Shown here in pieces: positions 1 to 6,299 of a stretch of DNA of 8,797 nt (the first letter of the stretch is position 1; the number at the start of each line of letters is the position of its first letter). Origin of the DNA: Thermoprotei archaeon (GTDB lineage: Archaea > Thermoproteota > Thermoprotei > QMSL01 > B3-G16). The position numbers were made by a program, and so were the translations under genes. Where the stretch lies: NCBI GenBank assembly GCA_003649665.1, contig QMSL01000050.1, positions 1 through 8,797 on the forward strand, read 5' to 3'. Below the pieces are notes generated by a model, which was not told the origin of the DNA, did no database searches, and saw nothing but the letters and a program-made list of their open reading frames with translations.

Positions 1-642
1 GCTGTTGCTACTGAGAGTGAAGCAAACTTTATTAGCGTAAAAGGCCCAGAAATCTTCAGCAAATGGGTAGGAGAATCAGAAAGAGCAATAAGAGAAATAT
101 TCAGAAGAGCACGACAAGTCGCTCCTGCAGTAATATTCTTCGACGAGATAGATGCAATAGCGCCAAGAAGAGGCCTTTATTCCAGCTCTGGTGTTGAGGA
201 GAAAGTAGTGAACCAATTGCTTACCGAGATGGACGGAATAGCCCCATTAAAGAACGTAGTAGTCATAGGTGCTACTAATAGGCCTGATATTCTTGATCCT
301 GCTCTTTTAAGGCCTGGTAGATTCGATAGACTAATCTACGTACCACCACCAGACTACAAGGCCAGAATGGATATCCTTAGGGTACATACGAGGAGAGTAC
401 CATTAGCTGAGGATGTCGATCTAGGAGAAATAGCAAAGCGTACAGAAGGATATAGTGGTGCGGATCTAGCTGCTCTTGTTCGAGAAGCCGCACTTACTGC
501 TCTTAGGGAGGCAGGACGTCCAACTAAGGTAACGATGGAACACTTTGAAAGAGCACTCAAAGTAGTTAGACCAAGTCTTACTAGAGATGAGATGGAAAAG
601 TATAAGAGAATAGTTGAGGACTTCCGTAAAATGTTCGTATAG
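1..642 (+). CDS. cdc48: CDC48/p97-type AAA ATPase, C-terminal (D2) part, 5'-truncated by window edge
   Basis: Reading frame 1 is open from the first base to the TAG at 640-642, giving 213 residues of the C-terminal AAA module. The start and the Walker A motif lie outside the window. Visible motifs are the pore loop KWVGES (residues 21-26), Walker B VIFFDEID followed by AIAPRRG, sensor 1 GATNRPD, the arginine-finger segment LLRPGRFD, and the SGAD helix. The DAIAPRRG signature and the PPPD segment are typical of the second ring of CDC48/p97. CDC48 unfolds or extracts ubiquitin-like-tagged or misfolded proteins in the cytoplasm and can feed the archaeal proteasome. The C-terminus ends in RKMFV and lacks a hydrophobic-Tyr-X proteasome-docking tail. 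The gene converges on a membrane AAA gene with which it shares a 63-bp identical tract. A single-ring relative cannot be excluded without the 5' half. Confidence 0.9.
   Translation, partial: AVATESEANFISVKGPEIFSKWVGESERAIREIFRRARQVAPAVIFFDEIDAIAPRRGLYSSSGVEEKVVNQLLTEMDGIAPLKNVVVIGATNRPDILDPALLRPGRFDRLIYVPPPDYKARMDILRVHTRRVPLAEDVDLGEIAKRTEGYSGADLAALVREAALTALREAGRPTKVTMEHFERALKVVRPSLTRDEMEKYKRIVEDFRKMFV
266..328 (+). repeat. 63-bp perfect inverted copy, arm 1 (in CDC48-type gene)
   Basis: These 63 bases are identical to the reverse complement of 1131-1193, base for base, and mismatches begin immediately at both ends. The tract covers the sensor 1 and arginine-finger codons (GATNRPDILDPALLRPGRFD). 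All synonymous positions agree as well, which protein-level conservation alone would not give. Confidence 0.95.
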
Positions 643-690
643 CGTCGGTTAAGGGTGTGGTCATCATTTACTCAGTCCGCCGAAGGAATA

Positions 691-715
691 CCTCATCCCT
701 TTTTAATAAATATGG
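691..715 (+). terminator. Possible T-rich transcription end between convergent genes
   Basis: The 96-bp gap between the two convergent AAA genes holds a T-run (about 697-703) inside a weak TCCC...GGGA dyad. Archaeal termination often needs only a T-rich stretch, so this may end the CDC48 transcript. The minus strand has no comparable run, so the end of the opposite transcript is not evident. The call rests on composition alone. Confidence 0.3.
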
Positions 716-738
716 GAAAGTTCATAAATGTTTCCGAA

Positions 739-2475
739 TCAATAATCTTCAGATTTGATGATGAAATTGGCTACCTCCTGATCCTCTGGAATGATGCCTC
801 CTGGCCTTGCTGAAAACATTCTCTCATACCTCTCTCTGAATAATTCGTAGCGTTTTATGAGATCTCTATCTATGCTGGGTCTCATCTTTGAAAGAACATC
901 AATGAAATCCTTCATAGTTATCTCCCTTGTACTGTTAGAGAAAACTGCTTCCTTAGCAACCTTCCTTGCAGTCTCTTGAACGAGCATTGCTAAATCAGCA
1001 CCTGAAAATCCCTCAGTCATACGAGCCAATTCCCTTAAGTCTACGTCCTTAGCCAATGGCATATCTTTCAAGTGAACGGCAAGTATTTTCATTCTGGCCT
1101 CCTCATCGGGTGGAGGAACATATATTAGCTTATCGAATCTACCAGGCCTTAAAAGAGCAGGATCAAGAATATCAGGCCTATTAGTAGCACCTACTACAAT
1201 TACACCCTCAAGAGGATCAAGGCCGTCCATTTCATTCAAGAGAACACTTAGAATTCTAGGCGCAACATCATCATTAACATACAGTTCTCTGCTCCTTCCA
1301 AGAGCGTCAAGTTCATCGAAAAATATTATGCTCGGAGCAGTATTCTTAGCTAGCGCGAATATTTCAGAAATACGCCTTTCGCTTTCACCATACCATTTAG
1401 ATAGAACGTCGCTTAATTTAACATGATAGAAATTAACCTTTAATTTCCTAGCTAATGCCCTCATGAGTAAGGTCTTGCCGCAACCAGGAGGACCATAGAG
1501 CAAAATACCCTTAACAGGTCTTACTTTATAGAACTTCACGATATCCTTATGTTGCAGAGGAAGCACTATTGATGTATAAAGCTCCTCCTTTATTTCCTCC
1601 ATATCTCCTACGTCCTCTAATGGCACTTCAACGTTCCCTCCGTCAAGCAAGTGAGCTATTTTACTAGCTCTCTCTAATATTTCGAATCTTTTATGAAGTA
1701 TGAACATCTGGCTTAGTATCAAACTTAACAGCCCACTTGAGATGCACCCTAATATCATGTCGGGCATTAAGTTAGTAAATCCCATTAAGAAACCTAGACT
1801 CGTGAAAATACACGTACCTAATGCAGATAACATGGAGGATAACTTTACAAAGTTCATCCTCTCCTTTAATTCATGTGTGAGTAGAGAGACCATAAATGCA
1901 ATGAGCATTAGATCAGCAATTACTAACGCTATTTGATTATTGGTCAAGTATACTATTAGGCCTGCTACGTTTTCCTTCATAACTTCTAATTGAAGCACGT
2001 CGATCCAAGAGTTCATTACGCCACTCTTTAACATTAGTTCCAATGTGGAGTTCGTGATGAGGGAGAGGAATATAACCGTGAGTATTTCAACGGGCTCTAA
2101 CATCGTGGCTAAAGATATCAATATGGAATAAAGAATTACGTTAGGTATCCCTATTAAGGAGAGTGCAACAATAATGCAATATGTTGCTATGCATGCCCAT
2201 CTCCTTCCGAAGAGCACTAATCCGAGGAGCAGTATACCGATGAATATCGGCGCTAGCTTGAACGCTAAAGATAATGCTATAATTCCCTCACTTATAAGGA
2301 GTAAGACGAGTGATAAGCGAAACTTTATCATACCAATTGTAAGAAAGGCTAGACCTGAAAGGATGCTGACCATATAATTCCCCGTAATGGAGAGGACGAA
2401 GAGTATTGATGCAATAGAGGCAATTAATGCCTTTAATATTCTTTGAAGATTTTCATAAGTACTCCGCTTAGTCAT
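739..2475 (-). CDS. Polytopic membrane-bound AAA ATPase (CDC48 D2-like), no protease domain
   Basis: The 578-residue protein has two halves. Residues 1-260 are very hydrophobic and hold roughly eight to ten candidate membrane segments (for example about 15-50, 53-90, 94-126, 130-147, 180-200, 213-233, 238-259). Residues 283-555 form one AAA module: Walker A GPPGCGKT 328-335, aromatic pore loop KWYGES 360-365, Walker B FFDELD 385-390, sensor 1 N432, arginine fingers R443 and R446, SGAD 491-494. A tail of about 24 residues extends past the point where CDC48 ends. No HEXXH zinc-protease motif is present, so it is not FtsH. Membrane-bound AAA proteins without a protease are known from Sulfolobus, and extraction or remodelling of membrane proteins is a reasonable inference. 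GGTG lies just upstream of the ATG. It follows the DRG GTPase gene by 88 bp on the same strand. Confidence 0.88.
   Translation of the reverse strand: MTKRSTYENLQRILKALIASIASILFVLSITGNYMVSILSGLAFLTIGMIKFRLSLVLLLISEGIIALSLAFKLAPIFIGILLLGLVLFGRRWACIATYCIIVALSLIGIPNVILYSILISLATMLEPVEILTVIFLSLITNSTLELMLKSGVMNSWIDVLQLEVMKENVAGLIVYLTNNQIALVIADLMLIAFMVSLLTHELKERMNFVKLSSMLSALGTCIFTSLGFLMGFTNLMPDMILGCISSGLLSLILSQMFILHKRFEILERASKIAHLLDGGNVEVPLEDVGDMEEIKEELYTSIVLPLQHKDIVKFYKVRPVKGILLYGPPGCGKTLLMRALARKLKVNFYHVKLSDVLSKWYGESERRISEIFALAKNTAPSIIFFDELDALGRSRELYVNDDVAPRILSVLLNEMDGLDPLEGVIVVGATNRPDILDPALLRPGRFDKLIYVPPPDEEARMKILAVHLKDMPLAKDVDLRELARMTEGFSGADLAMLVQETARKVAKEAVFSNSTREITMKDFIDVLSKMRPSIDRDLIKRYELFRERYERMFSARPGGIIPEDQEVANFIIKSEDY
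1131..1193 (-). repeat. 63-bp perfect inverted copy, arm 2 (in membrane AAA gene)
   Basis: This is the reverse-complement partner of 266-328 and lies in the same functional part of the neighbouring AAA gene, so both copies are read in the sense direction of their own gene. The codons outside the tract diverge although the protein stays similar (for example LIYVPPPD is encoded differently in the two genes). This points to recent conversion rather than a mobile element. Confidence 0.95.
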
Positions 2476-2496
2476 TGAAACACCATGTTCTCTCTC

Positions 2497-2507
2497 TATT
2501 AACTATT
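2497..2507 (-). promoter_or_regulatory. AT-rich AATAGTTAATA element upstream of the membrane AAA gene
   Basis: The minus strand carries AATAGTTAATA beginning 22 bases before the ATG of the membrane AAA gene. The same 11-mer occurs upstream of the DRG gene (3756-3766). It could be a TATA-like box, but the distance to the start is short for a transcript that also uses the nearby GGTG site, so the gene may instead be read through from the DRG gene. Confidence 0.25.
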
Positions 2508-2563
2508 CGTAAAGTGTTTCTAACAAAGCTAGGACGTAATACTCTGGGAATATTGAGATATGT

Positions 2564-3727
2564 TTAGGCATGTATTTCCACAATATCTCCATCTCTTAGC
2601 ACATATTCAGGACCTACCCTCTGAGGGGAATAAGGAAGATATTTTGACCATACTTTTGCGTATTTAAAGTTCTCAAAGAGATAGCTGTGAATTCTCTTAG
2701 CTATATCTATTACCTTGGTTCCTCTCTTCACAACTAATGGTCTTGGAGAGGGGTCCTTGCCTGGCTCTTTAGTATATACCCTGATAAGATCTAGTGTCTT
2801 AAGTATAAGCTCGCCTATAATTTCCTTCTCATTACCTTTAGGCTTAAAGGAGGAAAGTGCTATTAGGGCTACCTTATCCCTCACTATACTTTTAAGCTTT
2901 TCTACTTGATCATAATCATCCTTACTATCAACCTTATTTAGAACAATTATTGCAGGCTTATATACCTTAGGTGCAAAAAGGGCTCTTTCTATATCGTCGA
3001 GTGTTGCTTCTCCCTTTATCCTTATCAAAGCATGATGTATGTTGTAGCCATACATTAATTTCCTCACATCATCAATCGTGCACTCCTTAAGTTGACCCAC
3101 TACTCTTATGCCTCCAGATCTCTCCTTATGAATCTCAACTTGAACTTTAGGTTTAACTATAGTTATTCCCGACTCCTCTAATTCCCTCACTATAGTGTAA
3201 AGTTGCCTTAGGGGTTCATTCTTGGCGTCAAGAATTATGATCAGACAATCGCTATTCCTTATGAGAGTCATCAGTTGAGGGCCCCAAGCCTTACCGTGAG
3301 ATATACCCTCAAATATTGCGGGCCCCTCAATTAACTGAATCAAAACGCCCTTATGGATTAGCATACCAGGTACTGGATTCTTCGTTGTGAATGGTACCTC
3401 TGAGACTTCTGGTTTGGCATTAGTAAGTAGCCTTAAAAAAGAGCTCTTTCCCGAGTTCGTACAGCCAATTATCACTACCTGTATGTCCCCTTCTCTTCTT
3501 ATAAAGAAACTAGAGCGTCTTCCTACCTTCTTCCTTCTACTTTCCTCTATTTCTCTCCTTAATATTGCCATCTTTCTCCTAATCATTTTTATTAGCTTCT
3601 CGGTTCCCTTATGCTTAGGAACGGCTGCTAAGAACTCCTGTAATGCTCTTAACTTCTCCTCTGGCGTTTTCGCTTCCATTACCTTAAGCCATTTCGCCTT
3701 AGCTTCTGCAGGTAAGTTAGCTGGCAT
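2564..3727 (-). CDS. DRG/OBG-family GTPase with TGS domain and atypical G3 motif
   Basis: The product has 387 residues. The N-terminal helical part (1-66) is charged. The G domain has G1 GCTNSGKS (88-95), a PFTT switch I segment (112-115), G4 NKVD (264-267) and a probable G5 at LSS (291-293). Between G3 and G4 lies the DRG-specific insert (about 192-250, with GGIRV and the YNIHHALIRI...TLDDIERAL pattern). A TGS domain fills 330-387. DRG proteins are ribosome-associated GTPases conserved in archaea and eukaryotes. The oddity is G3: the usual DxPG reads EGPA (134-137), so both the magnesium-coordinating Asp and the switch II Gly are replaced, and the following glycine/arginine-rich stretch is altered (GKAWGPQL). 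GTP binding looks possible, but normal hydrolysis is doubtful. The gene is divergent from the roadblock operon across 68 bp. Confidence 0.88.
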   Translation of the reverse strand: MPANLPAEAKAKWLKVMEAKTPEEKLRALQEFLAAVPKHKGTEKLIKMIRRKMAILRREIEESRRKKVGRRSSFFIRREGDIQVVIIGCTNSGKSSFLRLLTNAKPEVSEVPFTTKNPVPGMLIHKGVLIQLIEGPAIFEGISHGKAWGPQLMTLIRNSDCLIIILDAKNEPLRQLYTIVRELEESGITIVKPKVQVEIHKERSGGIRVVGQLKECTIDDVRKLMYGYNIHHALIRIKGEATLDDIERALFAPKVYKPAIIVLNKVDSKDDYDQVEKLKSIVRDKVALIALSSFKPKGNEKEIIGELILKTLDLIRVYTKEPGKDPSPRPLVVKRGTKVIDIAKRIHSYLFENFKYAKVWSKYLPYSPQRVGPEYVLRDGDIVEIHA

Positions 3728-3750
3728 ATTCCTAAAGATTCATAGCACGC

Positions 3751-3766
3751 AAAAATATTAACTATT
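3751..3766. promoter_or_regulatory. Shared AT-rich promoter core between the divergent DRG and roadblock genes
   Basis: The 68-bp divergent gap has one clear AT-rich block. Read on the plus strand, AAAAATATTA lies about 36-45 bases before the TTG start of the roadblock gene, a normal TATA distance for a short leader. Read on the minus strand, AATAGTTAATATTTTT lies about 25-40 bases before the DRG ATG. The two promoters therefore probably overlap. This is inferred from composition and spacing. Confidence 0.45.
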
Positions 3767-3784
3767 TGCTCCCATCCTTCATAT

Positions 3785-3790
3785 AGGTGG
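3785..3790 (+). promoter_or_regulatory. Ribosome binding site AGGTGG fixing a TTG start
   Basis: AGGTGG lies 5 bases before the TTG at 3796. An in-frame TAA (3793-3795) immediately precedes that TTG, and the next in-frame ATG comes only at codon 60. The TTG is therefore the only sensible start for the roadblock gene. Confidence 0.7.
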
Positions 3791-3795
3791 CGTAA

Positions 3796-4140
3796 TTGTC
3801 TGAAGATCCCACATTATTACTTAAAAAATCGCTAGTAGAGGGAAGTCCACATATAAACGCCCTATCGCTACTTGCAAGTAACGGCGAGCCCATAGCATAT
3901 GTTCCCGAGAACTACCCCATATTCAGCGAAATAGATATATATGTACGTATCCTCAGAACCTTACACGAAAGTATGCCAAAGTTTCACCAAGTAGACATAA
4001 CGCTTTCCGATAATAGGCACATAATAATCCTCAGGACTACTGGGAACAAATACATAGTATGTAAAACTCAGCAAAATCCTAATTTGGGTCGTATTTATCT
4101 AGTACTTCGTTCACTTGCATACAGACTAGGTGGAACATAA
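3796..4140 (+). CDS. Small roadblock/LC7-like protein (soluble)
   Basis: This 114-residue protein starts with TTG. No motif is diagnostic at the residue level, but the order of predicted elements fits the roadblock/LC7 fold. A helix (5-15) is followed by a strand-turn-strand around LSLLASNGEPIAYV (23-36), where the SNGEPIA turn is typical. Then come a long helix (43-58), three strands (64-70, 73-82, 84-91) and a final helix (98-111). It has no signal peptide or membrane segment. Roadblock proteins dimerise and serve as regulators or scaffolds of small GTPases (MglB with MglA, Ragulator subunits with Rag). Its stop overlaps the next ATG by one base (TAATG), implying translational coupling with the membrane-anchored partner. 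It is divergent from a DRG GTPase. A generic profilin-like fold is the main alternative. Confidence 0.65.
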   Translation: MSEDPTLLLKKSLVEGSPHINALSLLASNGEPIAYVPENYPIFSEIDIYVRILRTLHESMPKFHQVDITLSDNRHIIILRTTGNKYIVCKTQQNPNLGRIYLVLRSLAYRLGGT

Positions 4141-4790
4141 TGACTCTATGGGATGTGATATATTACCTCTTCACCAAATGGAGAACAATAACAATTCCCA
4201 CCATGATAATATTATCTTTCATCATTGTAGTCTTTATCGTCTTAACTAGGAAAATGTCTCGTCTGGAACAGAACTTCTCCTCTTTATTTGCCGAATACCT
4301 GAAATCAATTAAGATAATCTCCGATGGTCTCGGAAGGTCATTGTCATCAACTAATGTTGAAAGGATAATAGAAAGACTAGAGCGAATAGAACGTAGAGTT
4401 GCTCCTCTTCCAAGAAGGAGATATGAAGTGAAGGAGTTTGCGAGACTAGATGAGTTAGCTCGATATTTTGATGCATATAGTTTAACTATATCGTCATCAG
4501 AGGGATTGCTTGTAGAAAGCACTCTAAAGAGAAGTGATGCCGAAATAGATGCCGCAACCGTAGTAGAACTTTACGAGATGTGCATAAAGGCTTTTAACCG
4601 CAGGGCCCCTATCCTTGTACTCTCTGATCTAGATTATGGTATGGTCATAGGGAAAATCGAGTCCTTAGGACTTTACTTCATAATGCGAACTAACGTCATG
4701 AACATATACGATCATGATTACCTATACTCTTTCTTCAAGTCAATAAGTGCTTATCTTGAGAGAAAGTACATGAGCTTACGGGAGTCATGA
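4140..4790 (+). CDS. Membrane-anchored coiled-coil protein with C-terminal roadblock-like domain
   Basis: The 216-residue product has three parts. One hydrophobic segment (about 17-36) is followed by KMSRLEQ, so the positive-inside rule puts the C-terminal part in the cytoplasm. A helical, probably coiled-coil stretch spans about 38-90 (ERIIERLERIERRV). The C-terminal region (100-208) shows helix ARLDELARYFDA, strand-turn-strand YSLTISSSEGLLVES, helix AATVVELYEMCIKAF, three strands within 157-184, and helix YLYSFFKSISAYLERKY, the roadblock/LC7 order. It is the second gene of a coupled pair with the soluble roadblock gene. A mixed roadblock dimer held at the membrane is the natural inference, comparable in layout to Ragulator, but no homology to Ragulator is claimed. 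The N-terminal and stalk parts resemble nothing I recognise. Confidence 0.62.
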   Translation: MTLWDVIYYLFTKWRTITIPTMIILSFIIVVFIVLTRKMSRLEQNFSSLFAEYLKSIKIISDGLGRSLSSTNVERIIERLERIERRVAPLPRRRYEVKEFARLDELARYFDAYSLTISSSEGLLVESTLKRSDAEIDAATVVELYEMCIKAFNRRAPILVLSDLDYGMVIGKIESLGLYFIMRTNVMNIYDHDYLYSFFKSISAYLERKYMSLRES

Positions 4791-4818
4791 GATATCCTTA
4801 GAAGAAGCATTTCTTATG

Positions 4819-4836
4819 CTCCTCTAAGCTGAGGAG
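4819..4836. repeat. Short palindrome upstream of the KaiC-like gene
   Basis: CTCCTC and GAGGAG flank a 6-base spacer (TAAGCT), forming a perfect 6-bp dyad. It ends 25 bp before the probable TATA box of the KaiC-like gene and 29 bp after the stop of the roadblock operon. No T-run follows, which disfavours a simple terminator. It could be an operator, a hairpin in the 3' end of the roadblock transcript, or chance. Confidence 0.35.
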
Positions 4837-4861
4837 ACTTTATAGAAGGTTGTTATTATGA

Positions 4862-4874
4862 ATTATATATTTTA
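4862..4874 (+). promoter_or_regulatory. TATA box of the KaiC-like gene
   Basis: ATTATATATTTTA lies about 35-47 bases before the ATG at 4909. A GGTG ribosome binding site (4898-4901) sits 7 bases before that ATG, so a short leader with a normal binding site is expected. Confidence 0.55.
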
Positions 4875-4908
4875 ATGAGCGGAGCAAATATTTAACTGGT
4901 GTCATACT

Positions 4909-5676
4909 ATGAGCGAGAGATCATCCAGGAGCGATAGAGTGAAGACAGGAATCCCTGGTATGGATGAAATATTGCACGGAGGCATTCCTAGACGTAATGT
5001 AGTCCTCCTTTCCGGAGGTCCTGGAACTGGAAAGTCCATATTTGGACAGCAGTTCCTTTACTACGGATTAAAGAATAACGAGCCAGGCCTACTGGTAGCG
5101 CTTGAGGAACATCCAAAACAGATTTTAGAAAACATGGCTAAGTTCGGATGGGACGTTAGGGAGTATCAAAGGGAGGGAATGTTTGAAATAGTCGATGCCT
5201 TTACTGGAGGTATAGGTGAGTATGCTAAGAGGGAAAGGTATGTAGTAAAGAATCCAGAGGACGTATATGAGCTAGTTGACATCTTAAGGACTGCGATAAA
5301 GGACATAAAGGCACAGCGTGTCGTAATAGACTCCGTCTCTACTCTCTATTTAACGAAGCCCTCAGTAGCTCGTAGCATCGTGATGCAATTGAAGAGATTA
5401 CTTTCAGGACTTGGGTGCACATCAATATTAGTAAGTCAGGTAAGCGCAACTGAAAGAGGATTTGGAGGTCCTGGAGTCGAACATGCAGCAGATGGCATAG
5501 TTCGTCTTGACTTAGATGAATTTGAAGGAGAACTAAAGAGGAGTATAATAGTATGGAAAATGAGAGGAACCTCTCATAGCATGAGAAGACATCCATTCGA
5601 TATAACAGATCATGGAATAGTCGTATATGCCGATAAGACCTTAAGGCTTAGACGAGGAATTCTCATAGAAGAGTAG
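4909..5676 (+). CDS. KaiC-like RecA-superfamily ATPase (single domain)
   Basis: The 255-residue protein is one KaiC/RadA-type ATPase domain. It opens with the family signature TGIPGMDEILHGGIPRRN (13-30). It then shows Walker A GGPGTGKS (36-43), the paired glutamates EE (66-67) at the catalytic position, and Walker B RVVIDSVS with D141. The C-terminal segment WKMRGTSHSMRRHPFDITDHG is typical of KaiC subunit contacts. Circadian KaiC has two such domains, while archaea carry many single-domain forms, including ArlH of the archaellum; most are uncharacterised and thought to act in signalling. The C-terminal tail is short, with no obvious phosphorylation site. It has its own TATA box and GGTG site. 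The HTH gene follows 58 bp downstream on the same strand, so the two probably form one unit. No archaellum genes are nearby, so ArlH is unlikely. Confidence 0.88.
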   Translation: MSERSSRSDRVKTGIPGMDEILHGGIPRRNVVLLSGGPGTGKSIFGQQFLYYGLKNNEPGLLVALEEHPKQILENMAKFGWDVREYQREGMFEIVDAFTGGIGEYAKRERYVVKNPEDVYELVDILRTAIKDIKAQRVVIDSVSTLYLTKPSVARSIVMQLKRLLSGLGCTSILVSQVSATERGFGGPGVEHAADGIVRLDLDEFEGELKRSIIVWKMRGTSHSMRRHPFDITDHGIVVYADKTLRLRRGILIEE

Positions 5677-5734
5677 TGATGTAACGAGTTATGCTCAAAT
5701 ACAGGGAGTACGATAATAGAAATAGGGGGTAATC

Positions 5735-6298
5735 ATGGGAGAGGAGATACCACTTAGGCCGCTAGGAAGGGAGGATATACACAAGCTTGAGACGGCACTA
5801 CTAATAGGCACCTTATTAAGACCAGATGTCCTTAAGGAAATAAAGGAGAGCGAGGAGAGAATAACGTGGATCGACTCACTAGCAGTAGCTGCAGGTGCAT
5901 TAGCAAGAGAGAAAGCAGGCATGCCTATCTCACGAATAGCAGAGGATCTAGGTAGGACTGAGTCCACTATAAGGAATCATTTAGCAGGTAAGACAAAAGC
6001 AGGAAAGCTAGTGAGGGAGACTTATGAGAGGATTGTTAGAGAAGGCTTCAAGCTTGAGATACCAGAGTTAGGTGTAAGATATGAGGAATTGAACAAAAAG
6101 ATCGAAGAATACGAGAAGAAAATAAAGCAGCTCGAGGAGAGCATAGAGTCTCTTAAGAAAGAGAACAAGGAGTTAAAGGAGCTTTACGAGAGGGAGAAAA
6201 AGTTCAGAGAGGAAATCTCAAATAAGATAAATACAGTAAGGGAGACGTTAAATAGGCTAAAGAGTGAGATAGAGCAAGCACTCGCTCAATTATCCTAA
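5735..6298 (+). CDS. Helix-turn-helix regulator with long C-terminal coiled coil
   Basis: The product has 187 residues. A helical N-terminal region contains an HTH at about 64-84 (ISRIAEDLGRTESTIRNHL), in which the recognition helix starts near TESTIRNH. From about 116 to 185 the sequence is a strongly charged E/K/L heptad-like coiled coil, probably for dimerisation. GGGGGT (5725-5730) is a clear ribosome binding site for the ATG. The protein resembles predicted archaeal transcription regulators, and no effector domain or metal site is visible. The gene follows the KaiC-like ATPase by 58 bp and precedes the mevalonate genes. A 24-bp palindrome begins two bases after its stop. Control of its own operon or of the mevalonate operon is inference from position. 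The protein could instead be a chromatin-like or structural DNA-binding protein. Confidence 0.75.
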   Translation: MGEEIPLRPLGREDIHKLETALLIGTLLRPDVLKEIKESEERITWIDSLAVAAGALAREKAGMPISRIAEDLGRTESTIRNHLAGKTKAGKLVRETYERIVREGFKLEIPELGVRYEELNKKIEEYEKKIKQLEESIESLKKENKELKELYEREKKFREEISNKINTVRETLNRLKSEIEQALAQLS

Positions 6299-6299
6299 T

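Noticed and set aside
600..642. Proteasome-docking HbYX tail on the CDC48-type protein
   Set aside because: The last residues are RKMFV, with no tyrosine at the penultimate position.
643..738. Small RNA or small gene between the convergent AAA genes
   Set aside because: There is no promoter-like element, no open frame of note and no strong secondary structure in 96 bp. Only a T-rich stretch is seen.
266..1193. Terminal inverted repeats of an insertion sequence
   Set aside because: Both copies lie inside intact coding sequence at the same functional position of homologous proteins, and no transposase lies between them.
739..2475. FtsH-like membrane protease
   Set aside because: There is no HEXXH zinc-protease motif or protease domain after the AAA module, and the membrane part has many helices rather than two.
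4163..4522. Minus-strand open frame opposite the membrane-anchored roadblock gene
   Set aside because: It has no family signature, lies opposite a gene with a coherent domain layout and coupled start, and looks like a shadow frame, as do the other short overlapping frames in the window.
4909..5676. Archaellum protein ArlH
   Set aside because: It is KaiC-like and single-domain like ArlH, but no archaellum genes are nearby, and the neighbours are an HTH protein and mevalonate enzymes.
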